DNA from: Hondaea fermentalgiana
Taxonomy: Eukaryota; Sar; Bigyra; Thraustochytrida; Thraustochytriidae
Reading direction: 5' to 3'
DNA: 64,000 bases
Assembly (NCBI GenBank): GCA_014084085.1
Contig: NPFB01000016.1
Location: 67,769-131,768, forward strand
Each line of letters opens with the position of its first letter. Within the stretch, counting starts at the first letter, position 1. Under the pieces are notes generated by a model, which saw only the letters and a list, made by a program, of their open reading frames with translations, ran no database searches and was not told the DNA's origin. The translations under genes and the position numbers were made by a program. Shown one piece after another: positions 1-9,704 of the stretch.

Positions 1-1
1 C

Positions 2-1924
2 ACCAAGGACTCGGACGCACCGCGCTCTCGCGAAGAGCAGTTTGCGCTCCTGGAAAAACAGCGCGAAGAGCAACGACGTCTGCAAGCCGCAGCGAAAAGC
101 GGAGAGGATGGAAAAAGTTCCAGCAATCATGCCGCAACAGATTCAGACGATGACGAGGAAGAGACGACGTGTCTCGTGTGCGTGGAGCCCATGAGGTATG
201 TTAGCGTGGGCGAATGCAATCATCCTGTGAGCTGCGCATTGTGCACGACACGGATGCGACTCATTCACAATGATCGTCGCTGCGTGCTGTGCAAACACGA
301 CCTCGAGCGCGTCTTTGTGACAACAAATCTTTCAAAGCGCTATGAGGAATTTCAAACATGGGGCGATGTGGCCGGTCCCGGCCTAGCCTTTGACAGTACA
401 ACGGGCATGTTCTTTGAGGAACTCTATGGCGGCATTGATCATTTGCGCGAAATTGAATCGCTCCGCGAGCTTCGATGTTCCGTGGAGGGCTGCGTGAACC
501 CGGGACCATTTGCCACGGTCGGAAAGCTCAAAGCCCACCTGCAAGAGATGCATAGCTTGCACCTGTGCAAGCTCTGCTGGGAGTCCCGAGGCGTCTTTCC
601 CATGGAGCAAAAGCTCTACACAAAACCTGAGCTCGACCGACACTGCGCCGAAGGCGAGCCAGACACGGCTTTCCGCGGTCATCCGATGTGTCGCTTTTGT
701 AAGTCGCGCTGGTACAACAAGGACGGCCTTTATGCTCACTTGAAAGAAAAGCACGAAAGCTGTCACATTTGCCAGCGCGAGGGCAAGCCCTATGAGTACT
801 ACCGCAACTACGACAACTTGTACAAGCACTTTGTCAAGGATCACTTTGTCTGTACCGAACCCGAGTGCATCGAAGCAAAATTCAACGTCTACGCATCTGA
901 GCTGGAGCTACGCGGACACATTGTTAAGAACCATCCGCACGTGCGCGTCGATCGCACCGTTCCGGTACAATTCGACTTTGGCTTGCGAGGCGGTGAGGGC
1001 ACCCGGCGAGGGGATGGGACCGGTGCCTCCTCGTCCAACATTGACTCCTTTAGCTTTCAGTACATGCCTGGCCATGTGGGTCACCCGTCAATGACGAATC
1101 AGCAGCCTCTAGCGGCCCCAAGTTTTGACGACTCTGCCTTTCCGACACTCCAGGCAGATGACAGTAGCACAGGTGCAAGCGGCGCCGGTCGAGGCGCGCG
1201 TGGTGGTGGCTCGCAGTATCATGCGGCGCTAGGTGCTAACATGAACTCATCAAGCGTGCTGAACGACGCGTCCCAATTTCCCTCTCTCGGCCCTAGCGCC
1301 GGGTCTTCGTCGAATTCGATCCACGCTCTTCGTCCTGGCCAAGACTTTTCCAACGCTGTCCAGCTTCCGTACTCGAGTTTGAACCCGGTTGTGCAGACCA
1401 AGCAGGGTCAGAAGAAGAAAAAGGGCAAGGGAAAGAAGATGGCTGAAGCCCCGCGTCCTGTCGTCATGTCGGCCGAGCAAGAGATGCGCGAGACAATGCG
1501 GCTCAGTACGCAGCAAGGAAGCAGACCTGCTGCGGCACCCATGCCAGCACCAGCGCATGCGCCTGCGCAGGTGCCGAGGCCTGCTCCTTCGCCGGTGAAC
1601 AGGGACTTTGCAGAACGACGCACTCCGTATGGCGTGCATCCGCAGGCCGATGGTGCACAGTGGGCGCGTCCAAAGGGTCAAACGCAACAACGTCGGGTCG
1701 GAGGCGCCGGCGAGGACTTTCCCTCGCTACCGATGGGGTCCGCTGCGCTGGGTGGCGCACGAGGTGCCACGAGCGCAACGGCCCAATGGGATGCGCTTCG
1801 AGGCTCGAACCAGATCAAGTCAGGAGTGATGATTGGGACACGTTCGCAGGCTGCCAAGCAAACCAAGAAGAAAAAACCCAAGAAAAAGCCTGCAGATCCA
1901 CTCTTTGACTTTACGGGAAGGTAG
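2..1924 (+). CDS. ZNF598: ZNF598/Hel2-type RING E3 ubiquitin ligase (5' partial)
   Basis: The reading frame is open from base 2, so the start lies upstream of the window; the visible 640 codons end in TAG. The first in-window ATG falls inside the RING, so no start is called. A C-terminal-half RING pattern is clear: CLVC, then CNHPVSCALC, then CVLCK. It is followed by a run of C2H2-like fingers (about bases 480-950; for example CSVEGC, CKLCWE, CRFCKSRW, CHICQ, then CTEPEC). The C-terminal half is low complexity and carries three FPxL motifs (AFPTLQ, QFPSLG, DFPSLP) and a Lys-rich end. This order of RING, zinc fingers and FPxL repeats matches ZNF598/Hel2, which ubiquitinates 40S proteins on collided ribosomes in the cytosol. 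The function is from family knowledge. Yeast Hel2 is about 640 residues, so little of the N-terminus is likely missing. Confidence 0.85.
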   Translation, partial: TKDSDAPRSREEQFALLEKQREEQRRLQAAAKSGEDGKSSSNHAATDSDDDEEETTCLVCVEPMRYVSVGECNHPVSCALCTTRMRLIHNDRRCVLCKHDLERVFVTTNLSKRYEEFQTWGDVAGPGLAFDSTTGMFFEELYGGIDHLREIESLRELRCSVEGCVNPGPFATVGKLKAHLQEMHSLHLCKLCWESRGVFPMEQKLYTKPELDRHCAEGEPDTAFRGHPMCRFCKSRWYNKDGLYAHLKEKHESCHICQREGKPYEYYRNYDNLYKHFVKDHFVCTEPECIEAKFNVYASELELRGHIVKNHPHVRVDRTVPVQFDFGLRGGEGTRRGDGTGASSSNIDSFSFQYMPGHVGHPSMTNQQPLAAPSFDDSAFPTLQADDSSTGASGAGRGARGGGSQYHAALGANMNSSSVLNDASQFPSLGPSAGSSSNSIHALRPGQDFSNAVQLPYSSLNPVVQTKQGQKKKKGKGKKMAEAPRPVVMSAEQEMRETMRLSTQQGSRPAAAPMPAPAHAPAQVPRPAPSPVNRDFAERRTPYGVHPQADGAQWARPKGQTQQRRVGGAGEDFPSLPMGSAALGGARGATSATAQWDALRGSNQIKSGVMIGTRSQAAKQTKKKKPKKKPADPLFDFTGR

Positions 1925-2432
1925 TGAAAGCGTGCACAAAAAGACACGCGAGTAGAATGATCAAAAACCACCAAGGAAATCATCTATTGAATTTTGTGCG
2001 TCATGCTCATTTTATGCTCTCCGTCAGACCAAATTTGTTGGCGTGCGCATGCATGGGCGCGTGCGTGCGTGCGAGCGTGCGTGCGAGCGAGAAGGAAATG
2101 CCGAAAAACCAACATTTCGAATCAGGTCAAAGAGGGAATTGATGCAAAAGACCACAGCAATCACATATTCGCTTCTGCGTCATTTCTTGCAAGAACCTAC
2201 AACTTTCCTATGTTTCTTCTTCTTTGGTGAGACCGCGCAAAGATCTCTATTTTTTCTTACGATCCTGCAAATGCGACGCTTTCTTTACAGATAAAAGAAC
2301 AAAACAATACAATTAGCTTATAAGACCGCGACAGGTGCGTTGCCGCTGCAGAGCGCACGCAAGAGTCATGGCGATTAGTTTATAGACCGTGACATATGCG
2401 TTGCCTCTGCAGTACGCAAGAGTGGCGGCAAC
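1925..2432. other. Convergent spacer with GTGC run and duplicated segment
   Basis: This is the 3'-to-3' spacer between the ZNF598-like gene and the small RING gene. It is AT-richer than the coding regions. It holds an imperfect GTGC/GAGC tetranucleotide run (about 2043-2092) and the duplicated segment at 2313-2432. I see no gene in it. Confidence 0.6.
2313..2432. repeat. Imperfect two-copy tandem repeat, about 60 bp unit
   Basis: Two adjacent copies begin with TTAGCTTATAAGACCG (2313) and TTAGTTTATAGACCGT (2375). Both continue through TGCGTTGCC, CTGCAG and ACGCAAGAG. The second copy abuts the stop codon of the small RING gene on the opposite strand, so the repeat lies in that gene's 3' flank. 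Confidence 0.75.
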
Positions 2433-2810
2433 TTAGTTGAGATAAAGGCGGAGTCGTTGGGTCACTGGCTTGCGGCACGCGTAGCACGTATCGATCTCGC
2501 TGCAGGCTCTGCAAGCAGTGTGGCCGCAGTTGAAGGCCATGGCGGCGTGTTTCTTATCGTCATAGTTGTAAAAGCAAATGGGACAGACGGTGTCCATGAT
2601 CTTGCTCTTGTCGCTCTCGCCGTCATCGCTCTCGGCGTCCACCTCCTCGTCCACCTCCTTGCGCTTCTTGCTCTTCTCCTTGGCGGCGCCTTCCTCTACC
2701 ATGTCCGCCGCGAAGAACGAGGCCGCCACCACGGCGGCGCCGGCGAGTACGCCTGCCACCACCGGCAGCAGGCTGCCGCTGCTCCTGTTGCGATCCTTCT
2801 TCTGCGGCAT
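2433..2810 (-). CDS. Small membrane-anchored RING-finger protein
   Basis: The product is 125 residues. The open frame extends upstream only through a TTG, so I take the ATG at 2810, which has A at -3 and gives MPQKKDRNRS. Residues 14-34 form one hydrophobic Ala/Val-rich segment. An acidic/lysine linker (40-70) follows, then a compact C-terminal RING: C76, C79, C95, H97, C100, C103, C109 and C112, which fits the C-x2-C, C-x-H-x2-C-x2-C, C-x2-C spacing. A single-pass membrane E3 ligase with its RING on the cytosolic side is the natural reading. The substrate and membrane are unknown. It has no further domains, so an orthologue cannot be named. Confidence 0.75.
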   Translation of the reverse strand: MPQKKDRNRSSGSLLPVVAGVLAGAAVVAASFFAADMVEEGAAKEKSKKRKEVDEEVDAESDDGESDKSKIMDTVCPICFYNYDDKKHAAMAFNCGHTACRACSEIDTCYACRKPVTQRLRLYLN

Positions 2811-3786
2811 CTTCGCTCCGCGCGAGTACCGACCGTCCGTCGCCCACGCCGGGGTAAAGGTATGCGTGCTCGCGCCCAAGCGGGTTTGCCGGAGCCCTTT
2901 CTTTCATTTTCCTGTTGTGTCTACCTGGAAAAGCCGACTTGCGGAACTCTCCTTCCACTGTCATCCGTCTAGTAGGGCCTAGTTCAACTCTCTCTGCCGA
3001 CTCGGACATCGAAGCAGCTGCTGCTCCGAGGCGTGGACGGGCATCGATCGCAGCTGGCCAGGCGAGCGAGAACCCTAACCAAAGATGAGGCCGCGGGAGA
3101 TCGAGCGGGCATCGCCTTCGCCTGCAGCCTGCAGCCTACAGCAGCAGCAGATTGCCTGCGTCTAGTCTGGGACGTATTGCAGGTGGCTGGCGTGCCTGTG
3201 CAGCGGTGACAAGCACGCACACGCCAGCGACGCGAGTTACTGTCAGAGAATAGAAATAACGTGGGTGGCCGGCGACTCGGTGTCGCAAAGAGAAAACTTC
3301 GAAGATTGAAGTCGTTGTTCAATCTATACCACACGCGAGGATGGATGCACGAAGGAAGTCGTCACGGGAGAACCCGCTGCCGAAATGCGATTACGACGAG
3401 TCGGCATGTGACGCAGCTGAAAGCTCGCTTTTTCTGAGGTTTTTTTAGTGAAAGGCTAGAGTAAAAGGCCAGAGTGGGCCTACAGGCCTTGGTAGGTATA
3501 GGTCTTAATGCCCAGGTCGACTCGTTGCAAAACGAGATTTTTTCACTTTCTCGGAAAGCCAAGAAATGAGTAAAAAGAATGAGAAAGCTTTACATGAGCT
3601 AGCTCGGTGACTGGACGGGTCAACTTGGATCTGCTTCATACTCACGTGCCAGTGCAATGCAATGCAATGCAATCAATGCAGGAAGAGGTAGCATACTGGT
3701 ACACTTGCAACCAGTTGAGCGAGCCAATGGAACAAGAAAGATCTTGGCAGTGCAAGCTTGCTGGGAAAACGAAAGGTCAAAAAAGG
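2811..3786. other. Intergenic region, nothing recognised
   Basis: This lies between the start of the small RING gene and the stop of the T1/BTB gene, both on the minus strand, so it should hold the promoter of the former and the 3' end of the latter. A short TGCAA run sits at about 3651-3673. The short ORFs here have no recognisable domain. Confidence 0.5.
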
Positions 3787-4470
3787 TCAAAAATCGGGAA
3801 CGATGTCAAATAAGGCCTCGTCGAATCGAATCGAGTCCATTGGTGCCTCAGAGCTAATATCAGAGTATGTAGAGTCCTCGGACTGTTCACTTTCCAAACT
3901 GATGGTCCGTCTTCGACGCCGACGACTTGCCAAATTTCGTGATGGCGAATTCTCCAAAGACCCCGCTGCTCTTCCAATCTGTGGCCGCGATGGTGACGAG
4001 GGAGTTGTCGAGGCAATGGACGCGCTCCTTGGCTGATGCGCGGATTTCACAAGCGCCCGCGTAAGTGCAGTCGTGAGCGCTCGCTGGGCCCGTTCCTCCT
4101 TTTCGTGCATGGCGCGCTCGTGAGAGGCTCGAAGTGCACAAATCTCCTCTTTGAGACCCTCGAGAGCAAAGAATTCGGCTTCAAGCAGAAGCGCGTCAAA
4201 TTGGCCAAAAGCATCGCCAACGCAAAGTCGTCCGTCCCGGAGAAAGCTGAGCACATAGCGAAAGAGCTTGCCGTCGCGGTCGATAAAGATCCTCCCATGG
4301 GCGTCGCGCGCCAGCATGGCTTCATTCCTCGGCGCAAACATGCTCCCAAGCATCGAGTCCGGACATTGTGTCAGCGTGTGACGCGTCGTCGCATATACCT
4401 CGCCGCCCACGTTGAGCTCGACCACCTCGCCGCGCCGCCTGGGTCTGGGCCTGGCGAGGTCCGCCTCCAT
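3787..4470 (-). CDS. KCTD-like T1/BTB-domain protein
   Basis: The product is 227 residues when started at the ATG at 4470 (G at -3); the longer frame begins with GTG at 4704 and is Arg-rich filler. Residues 15-112 are a potassium-channel-tetramerisation (T1) BTB domain: VVELNVGGEVYATTRHTL, then a CPDSMLGSMF block, then RIFIDRDGKLFRYVLSFLRDG. A short coiled region (about 113-145) and a basic, Ser-rich tail with a run of six Arg follow. There are no channel membrane segments, so it belongs with KCTD-type proteins, many of which are substrate adaptors for CUL3 ubiquitin ligases; others bind G-protein subunits. Which role applies cannot be told from the sequence. It is divergently arranged with the CFAP20-domain gene. 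Confidence 0.8.
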   Translation of the reverse strand: MEADLARPRPRRRGEVVELNVGGEVYATTRHTLTQCPDSMLGSMFAPRNEAMLARDAHGRIFIDRDGKLFRYVLSFLRDGRLCVGDAFGQFDALLLEAEFFALEGLKEEICALRASHERAMHEKEERAQRALTTALTRALVKSAHQPRSASIASTTPSSPSRPQIGRAAGSLENSPSRNLASRRRRRRTISLESEQSEDSTYSDISSEAPMDSIRFDEALFDIVPDF

Positions 4471-5268
4471 GGCCACTGCTCTATCTTCCTTTCCTTTCTT
4501 TCTTTCCTTCTTTCCAGGCGCGCCGCACCGACGCGCAGGAGCGCGCACGCTCGCGAGGGCTCCCGGGTCAGACGACCGACACGACCCGCGCCTCGGGACG
4601 CGCACGGCAGGCAGACCTTGGCGCGAGCTGCCGCGCCGCGAGCTTAGCTGACTGGCGCGCTCGCGGGTTGGCGTGCTGGTGGGGTCTCGTAGTCCGCGAG
4701 CCACACGCAGGTGAGTGACGAAATGTCGCAGTGATGTGCATGTCGCACATAGCTTGAAACGGCAGGAACCGTTACTGGAAACGGCTACAATAATTCCAAC
4801 TTTTTAGATAGAATTAGGCCTAGGGCGAGCAGAGAGACCCTCGAGACTACCTATCTTCCTCGCTTCCATTCATTCGCTGTCACATGTTCATGGCCGGCCA
4901 TTCGCAGTCATTTGCGAGCGAGTGAGCCCGCAAGCCCCCCCCCCTCTTAAAAATAGGGGGAAGCTTTAATCTTGGGTTGCGCAAATCGAACCGTTGCGAC
5001 AAGTATTAGTTGAGCTAGCTGAGCTCGCCTGCTTGAGTCCTTCAACAGTGAGGGAGTTTGCCTCTTTTCTGGAAAGAGATTAGGCCAAGACATTTTTGTT
5101 CTGATTCATATACATACTCCTGCTTTACCAAATTGTCGAAGCGGCCGCACCCTCGCGTTCTGCCGCCCTACTGCTGTGCTTGACACATCTTTCAACTCTC
5201 GCGCTTCGTGTCTCTTTCTCCCTCTCTCTCGACGCAGTGCGCTTTGCAGTGCAGTGCGTTTGAAAAGG
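4471..5268. promoter_or_regulatory. Divergent spacer between T1/BTB and CFAP20-domain genes
   Basis: This 798 bp region must contain the start sites of both flanking genes. It holds a C9 run (about 4937-4945) close to a TTAAAAATAGGGGG stretch and a CT-rich tract just before the CFAP20-domain start (about 5210-5232). No TATA box can be assigned with confidence. Confidence 0.4.
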
Positions 5269-5895
5269 ATGGCGTCTCGAAGCACATCGCGTGCGAGTCG
5301 ACCTGGCTCGCGCAATGAGGACAGCATTGCAGGCTTTCCCGATACGGTGACCATTTTTCCGCCCATGGAAGGTGAAATGGACCTCACCGAGTACCCACCT
5401 GTCGTTGTAGCACAGCGTGACCTCGCAAGGCTACGCGCGAGCAGCAAAGAGGAGGAAGTGAATGTTATTGTCGATGACGAAGTCGATGATCAGGTCGTGG
5501 AGCTCTTAGGAACACACGCAAATCTCGGCTTTCACCTCGAGGACATCGACCTCCGCTTTCTCGTTTTGCACGTAAAGAACATGGAGCGCTATTTCCGTCT
5601 TGAAGCCGTTCTTCAAGGATCCGACGAAAAATTCTATCAATTGTCGGCCTCGAACCATCAGTCAACGGTTCGCGCACAAAGGCAAGCGGCAAGTCTTCCG
5701 ATTGTTCTTGCAAAGGGCTGGAACCGAATCTGTCTTGACTTTGAAGATATTTGCGCCCGTGCCTTTGGTGTCAAGTACAAGGCGATCAAAGAGTTACGTG
5801 TCTATGCAAATTGCAGAATTTGGCGTCTCTTTTTCCAAGATAAGAATTATGGCGATGCGAGCTTGCCCATTCACCTTCGCATCGTCAATCCATGA
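5269..5895 (+). CDS. CFAP20-domain (DUF667) protein
   Basis: The product is 208 residues from the ATG at 5269 (context AAAGG-ATG-G); an earlier in-frame GTG at 5176 was not used. Residues 76-205 align by eye with the CFAP20/Bug22 fold: VVELLG, then FLVLHVKNMERYF, then SASNHQSTVR, then KGWNRICLDF, then the signature ANCRIWRLFFQDKNY and a LPIHLRIV end. CFAP20 is a conserved inner-junction protein of motile-cilium doublet microtubules. This copy has a 75-residue extra N-terminus and clear substitutions (the usual HANCRIRR is YANCRIWR here), so it is more likely a CFAP20-related paralogue than CFAP20 itself. It implies that the organism makes flagella at some stage. Confidence 0.8.
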   Translation: MASRSTSRASRPGSRNEDSIAGFPDTVTIFPPMEGEMDLTEYPPVVVAQRDLARLRASSKEEEVNVIVDDEVDDQVVELLGTHANLGFHLEDIDLRFLVLHVKNMERYFRLEAVLQGSDEKFYQLSASNHQSTVRAQRQAASLPIVLAKGWNRICLDFEDICARAFGVKYKAIKELRVYANCRIWRLFFQDKNYGDASLPIHLRIVNP

Positions 5896-6143
5896 AGGAG
5901 AGATGCAGACCAATTCCTTGATCCTTGCCAGAATGGCATCCAACCAAATCTTCTCGGTCTCGTCCGATGACCATCGTCGCCTTGGAAGTTGATGTCCGGA
6001 CACTAGTTAAGTTTTGAAAATGTAAGCTTTCCCCTTTTGACGAAATGCCAGAAAACGATGATGGCGCGGGACCCCATGACTGATCTTGTAAGAAGGCGAA
6101 TCTTGGAGCAACACGTCAAAGTTTGAATAAATCCATGAATAGT

Positions 6144-9100
6144 TTAGTTAAGCGATGGGAGAGGTGAAACCTGCGCCGCTTTGCGTTGCGCGAGCGTGCT
6201 TTTTCTTGAAATGATCGACATGGCATTGAGAGTGACCAAAAGCATCCCCCCGACATCGGCGACAATCGCGAGCCAGAGGCGAGAGTAGACTGTAAGCGTA
6301 ATGCAAAGTACCCCGAGCTTGAGTAAGATGGAAAAGGTGACATTCTGTACGATGATGCGAAAGCATTTGCGACCAAGGTCCACAGCAGCAACCAAACTGT
6401 TGAGGTCATCTTGCATGAGCGCGACATCAGCCGTCTCCAGAGCGACAGCAGTGCCAATGCAACCAAGCGAGACGGAAACATCAGCTGCAGCAAGACTTGG
6501 CGCGTCGTTGACACCGTCTCCGACCATTCCCTTGATCCCTGCCAGAGCATGCAGACGGGCTACCTTGTCTTCCGGACGCAAACCGGCAAAGTACTTGTCG
6601 ACGCCAAGATCCTCGGAAATAGCGCGAGCTGCACCCTCGTTGTCACCGGTGAGCATGACCACCTCGACGCCGCGCTGATGGAGCGCAGCGACCGCCCCTT
6701 TTGATTCTGGCCGCACCTTATCCCCGAGCGAAATGAAAGCAATAGGACCGTCCTCTTCCGTCCCTACCCAAACGGCCGTGTGGCCTCGTGCTTCGGCTTC
6801 TGCGAAACCGGCTGCCAAATCTTCGCTCTTTGATGGCCAGGCACGCGCTGCGGCCAATGCTCGATTTCCGACGAGAAGCGTCAGCGCTTGGGCGGCCTCG
6901 GGAGCGGCGTCCACGGCCTCGAATCGCGCCGAAAGGCCCTGACCCGGAAGCAGATCCGTCTGTACAAGACGCCACGGAAGTGAGGTGTCCCCGCCCTGCG
7001 ATTTCGAAGACGCCGCAGTACGAAGAAGAGCAAGAGCAATGGGGTGCGAAGACTGCGCTTCCGCCTCACGAACGAGTGCGAGCGTTTTCGCCTGCGAAAA
7101 GGGACCACTATTTTCGACAACGACATCCAGCACCTCAAACTTTCCCTGCGTAAGCGTGCCCGTCTTATCCATGGCCATTGTCTTGAGACGCCCCAGGGTT
7201 TCGAGGTGAGCCCCGCCACGTACAAGAATGCCCTCTTGTGCAGCTTGCGCCAGACCGCACACATATGCCATGGGAGTGGAAATGACCAGCGCGCAGGGAC
7301 AGGCCACGACGAGAAAGACCAGAGCAATTTTCAAATATTTGCGTCCCTCCTCATGACTGACTGCCCACGGCACCGTCGCGAGCAAGATTGCCACGACAAA
7401 TGTAATGGGCGTGTAAATGCGCGCAATCTTCTCAATGAGCTGCTGCATCGGGGCCCGTGCGGAAGCCGCCTCCTCCACGAGACGCACCATGCGCGCAACA
7501 GTAGAGTCTTCGTGCTCGCGGGATACAATCATCTCCACGTACGTGTCGAGATTGATTGTTCCCGCCGACACCTCGTCGCCTGGGCCTTTGCGGACGGGGC
7601 GGGACTCGCCCGTGAGATTGCTTTCGTTGGCGTGCGTCTCGGCAGCTCCGGCTACAAGACGGCCGTCCATGGGGAACTTGTCGCCTGCGCGAATCCCAAG
7701 TCGAGCACCGACCGGGACAGCTTCCACCCCGACCTGTTCACCGACAGAACCAACCCCTGCAATTGGCTCTGCGAGAAGCGCGACCTCCGGGGCAAGCTCC
7801 AGTAAGGCATTCATCGCAACGCGGACACGCGAGCTCGCAAGATACTGCAGCCACTCGCTCAGTGAAAACAGCGTGACCACAGCGGCCGCCTCCGGGTAGT
7901 CCCCAATCGCGATGGCGCCGACAACGGCAAGAGCCATAAGCATGTTGATATCCAGCACACCATAGCGGAGACGCTTCACCGCAGCAATTGCAATGGGCGG
8001 CAAGCAGAGAGCCACTGATCCCAAGCCAACGAACTTGATCATTTCAAGATTCGGCGCGTAGTGGCACAGCGAGACGATCCAGCAAACAAGAGCCAGCAGG
8101 ACATTCCAGTGTGGCAAATAACCGCTCAGTGTCTTCATTCGAGTATAAAGCGTTGGCTTTTCGTGTTCCATTTCAGGCAATGATCCCGTGATGGGCACCA
8201 CAATTGAGCCGTACGTTGATCTGGATACGACTCGCATGGGCTGCTGGACAGGTGACAAAGATGCGATCGTCGCCTCGATACCGCGTTCCTGGAGCCATTT
8301 GCAGACTTCCTCGGCCGAAGTAATAGGCAACTCGGCCGAAATCTTAACCTCCTTGTCCATAAGGTTGACCTCAACCTGCTTTACGCCAGGAAGCGAGGCG
8401 AGCATGCGTTTGATCTCTCTGCCGTCGGCGTCAGAATTAAGACTCTTGACAGAGAGCTGCATGGCGCGCGCCCTAGAAGCGGTTACGTCTGCGTCTTGAT
8501 CCCGGTTGACCGAAGCGCCACCGTCTCGAAGGATCTCTGCGCCAAGCCCCTCGCCGCTCAGAAGCTTGCAAATCAAGGCACTCGAAACTCGGCTCGGATC
8601 ATGTTTGACAACAAGCTTTTTCAGCACAACGTTGGGGCGAATGGCCTCAATCCCCTCCACAGGTTCGAGAACCTTGACGATTGTTTGCGTCTCGCTTGCG
8701 CAGCACAACTTGGATATTGCAAATGTGCTCGTCACCGTCGCTCGAGCTGAGACGTCAGCCGCAGTCTGGCCCGCCGGAATAATCTTTGGCCGGAGACTCT
8801 TGCCCCTGAGACAAGCAGCTATGGTGCTCGGCGAGATCGTTTGCGGGTTGTACTTGACCGTCATCAACTTTGCAGATACGTCCACGCGGACATGCCGAAC
8901 ACCTCCAAGTGGCAGCACAGTGCGTTGCGCCATGAGGGCCTCGCCATTACAGCAGAGACGTTGGAGGTAGATATCGCACGTGCTAAGACCTTGATCCGCG
9001 GAACTTGCACTGAGCAGAGGTTCCTCCAGATCTTCCCCGGAAATGATGTTCCCGAGTCCCGGTTGGCCGCAACACTCCTCTCCAGGAGGACAACAGGGTC

Positions 9101-9704
9101 CATCGTCAAATCCTTGTTTGGCGAAACATGGCTGGTCGCCACGGCAACAACCGGGCCCGTGGTCGGCATCGGCGACGCAGGCCTTCTTCTGCGCAATGTC
9201 ACACGAGTTATCATGGCAACCATCCTCGATCGTGGACTTGCAGCAAGCATCCTTGCATCCTTCTCCAGATCTCTCTTCTCTCGTGGATGAGCTGCAGCTC
9301 CCTTGATCGTTCTTGTCCTTCTTCTGCGCGTTTTCATACGAGTTATCATGGCAACCATCCCCGGTTGTGGACTTGCAGCAAGCATCCTTGCATCCTTCTC
9401 CAGAGCTCTCTTCTCTCGTGGATGAGCTGCAGCTCCCTTGATCGTTCTTGTCCTTCTTCTGCGCGTTTTCATACGAGTGATCATGGCAACCATCCCCGGT
9501 CGTCGACTTGCAGCAAGCATCCTTGCATCCTTTTCCAGAGCTCTCTTCTCTCGTGAAGGAGCTGCAGCACCTTCTGGACCCTTGATCGTTCTTGTCCTCG
9601 TCATAATGTTCGTGGGTCTCGCCTCCGCTGGCCGAAGGCTCTTCCGGAGCGAGAGGCCGGGCTGCAAACGCCATGCTCGCCGACGACTTGCTCGTCTGGC
9701 TCAT
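6144..9704 (-). CDS. P1B-type heavy-metal (Zn/Cd) transporting ATPase with N-terminal Cys/His repeats
   Basis: The product is 1,186 residues with an ATG start (A at -3). Residues 37-174 are three tandem Cys/His-rich repeats, followed by a further Cys-rich stretch to about 212 (GCC, PCC, CCGQ). Next come three HMA-like modules: about 240-310 (CC at 251-252), 325-392 (CCASE at 334-338, like the CC-x-S-E of plant Zn-ATPases) and 413-480 (no metal Cys pair). The ATPase core has TGE at 698-700, CPC at 802-804, the phosphorylated Asp 846 in DKTGT, SSHPIA, MLTGDN and GDGVNDAPS. The last membrane helix contains ADVGG, the Asp-Gly feature of Zn/Cd/Pb (P1B-2) pumps such as ZntA. It should export or sequester Zn, Cd or Pb at the plasma or vacuole membrane. 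The C-terminus is short, so the metal-rich tail of plant HMA4 is in effect moved to the N-terminus. Confidence 0.92.
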   Translation of the reverse strand: MSQTSKSSASMAFAARPLAPEEPSASGGETHEHYDEDKNDQGSRRCCSSFTREESSGKGCKDACCKSTTGDGCHDHSYENAQKKDKNDQGSCSSSTREESSGEGCKDACCKSTTGDGCHDNSYENAQKKDKNDQGSCSSSTREERSGEGCKDACCKSTIEDGCHDNSCDIAQKKACVADADHGPGCCRGDQPCFAKQGFDDGPCCPPGEECCGQPGLGNIISGEDLEEPLLSASSADQGLSTCDIYLQRLCCNGEALMAQRTVLPLGGVRHVRVDVSAKLMTVKYNPQTISPSTIAACLRGKSLRPKIIPAGQTAADVSARATVTSTFAISKLCCASETQTIVKVLEPVEGIEAIRPNVVLKKLVVKHDPSRVSSALICKLLSGEGLGAEILRDGGASVNRDQDADVTASRARAMQLSVKSLNSDADGREIKRMLASLPGVKQVEVNLMDKEVKISAELPITSAEEVCKWLQERGIEATIASLSPVQQPMRVVSRSTYGSIVVPITGSLPEMEHEKPTLYTRMKTLSGYLPHWNVLLALVCWIVSLCHYAPNLEMIKFVGLGSVALCLPPIAIAAVKRLRYGVLDINMLMALAVVGAIAIGDYPEAAAVVTLFSLSEWLQYLASSRVRVAMNALLELAPEVALLAEPIAGVGSVGEQVGVEAVPVGARLGIRAGDKFPMDGRLVAGAAETHANESNLTGESRPVRKGPGDEVSAGTINLDTYVEMIVSREHEDSTVARMVRLVEEAASARAPMQQLIEKIARIYTPITFVVAILLATVPWAVSHEEGRKYLKIALVFLVVACPCALVISTPMAYVCGLAQAAQEGILVRGGAHLETLGRLKTMAMDKTGTLTQGKFEVLDVVVENSGPFSQAKTLALVREAEAQSSHPIALALLRTAASSKSQGGDTSLPWRLVQTDLLPGQGLSARFEAVDAAPEAAQALTLLVGNRALAAARAWPSKSEDLAAGFAEAEARGHTAVWVGTEEDGPIAFISLGDKVRPESKGAVAALHQRGVEVVMLTGDNEGAARAISEDLGVDKYFAGLRPEDKVARLHALAGIKGMVGDGVNDAPSLAAADVSVSLGCIGTAVALETADVALMQDDLNSLVAAVDLGRKCFRIIVQNVTFSILLKLGVLCITLTVYSRLWLAIVADVGGMLLVTLNAMSIISRKSTLAQRKAAQVSPLPSLN
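9183..9596 (-). repeat. Coding tandem repeat, 135 bp unit, 3 copies
   Basis: Three in-frame units of 48, 45 and 45 codons each begin DKNDQGS and contain TREE, GCKDACCKST, DGCHD and AQKK. Copies 2 and 3 are nearly identical at DNA level (for example TGATCGTTCTTGTCC recurs exactly 135 bp apart), which points to recent duplication. Confidence 0.9.

Noticed and set aside
8864..9667. 267-codon ORF overlapping the metal ATPase N-terminus on the same strand
   Set aside because: It is the 135-bp repeat read in another frame; the ATPase frame carries HMA modules and an ATG start.
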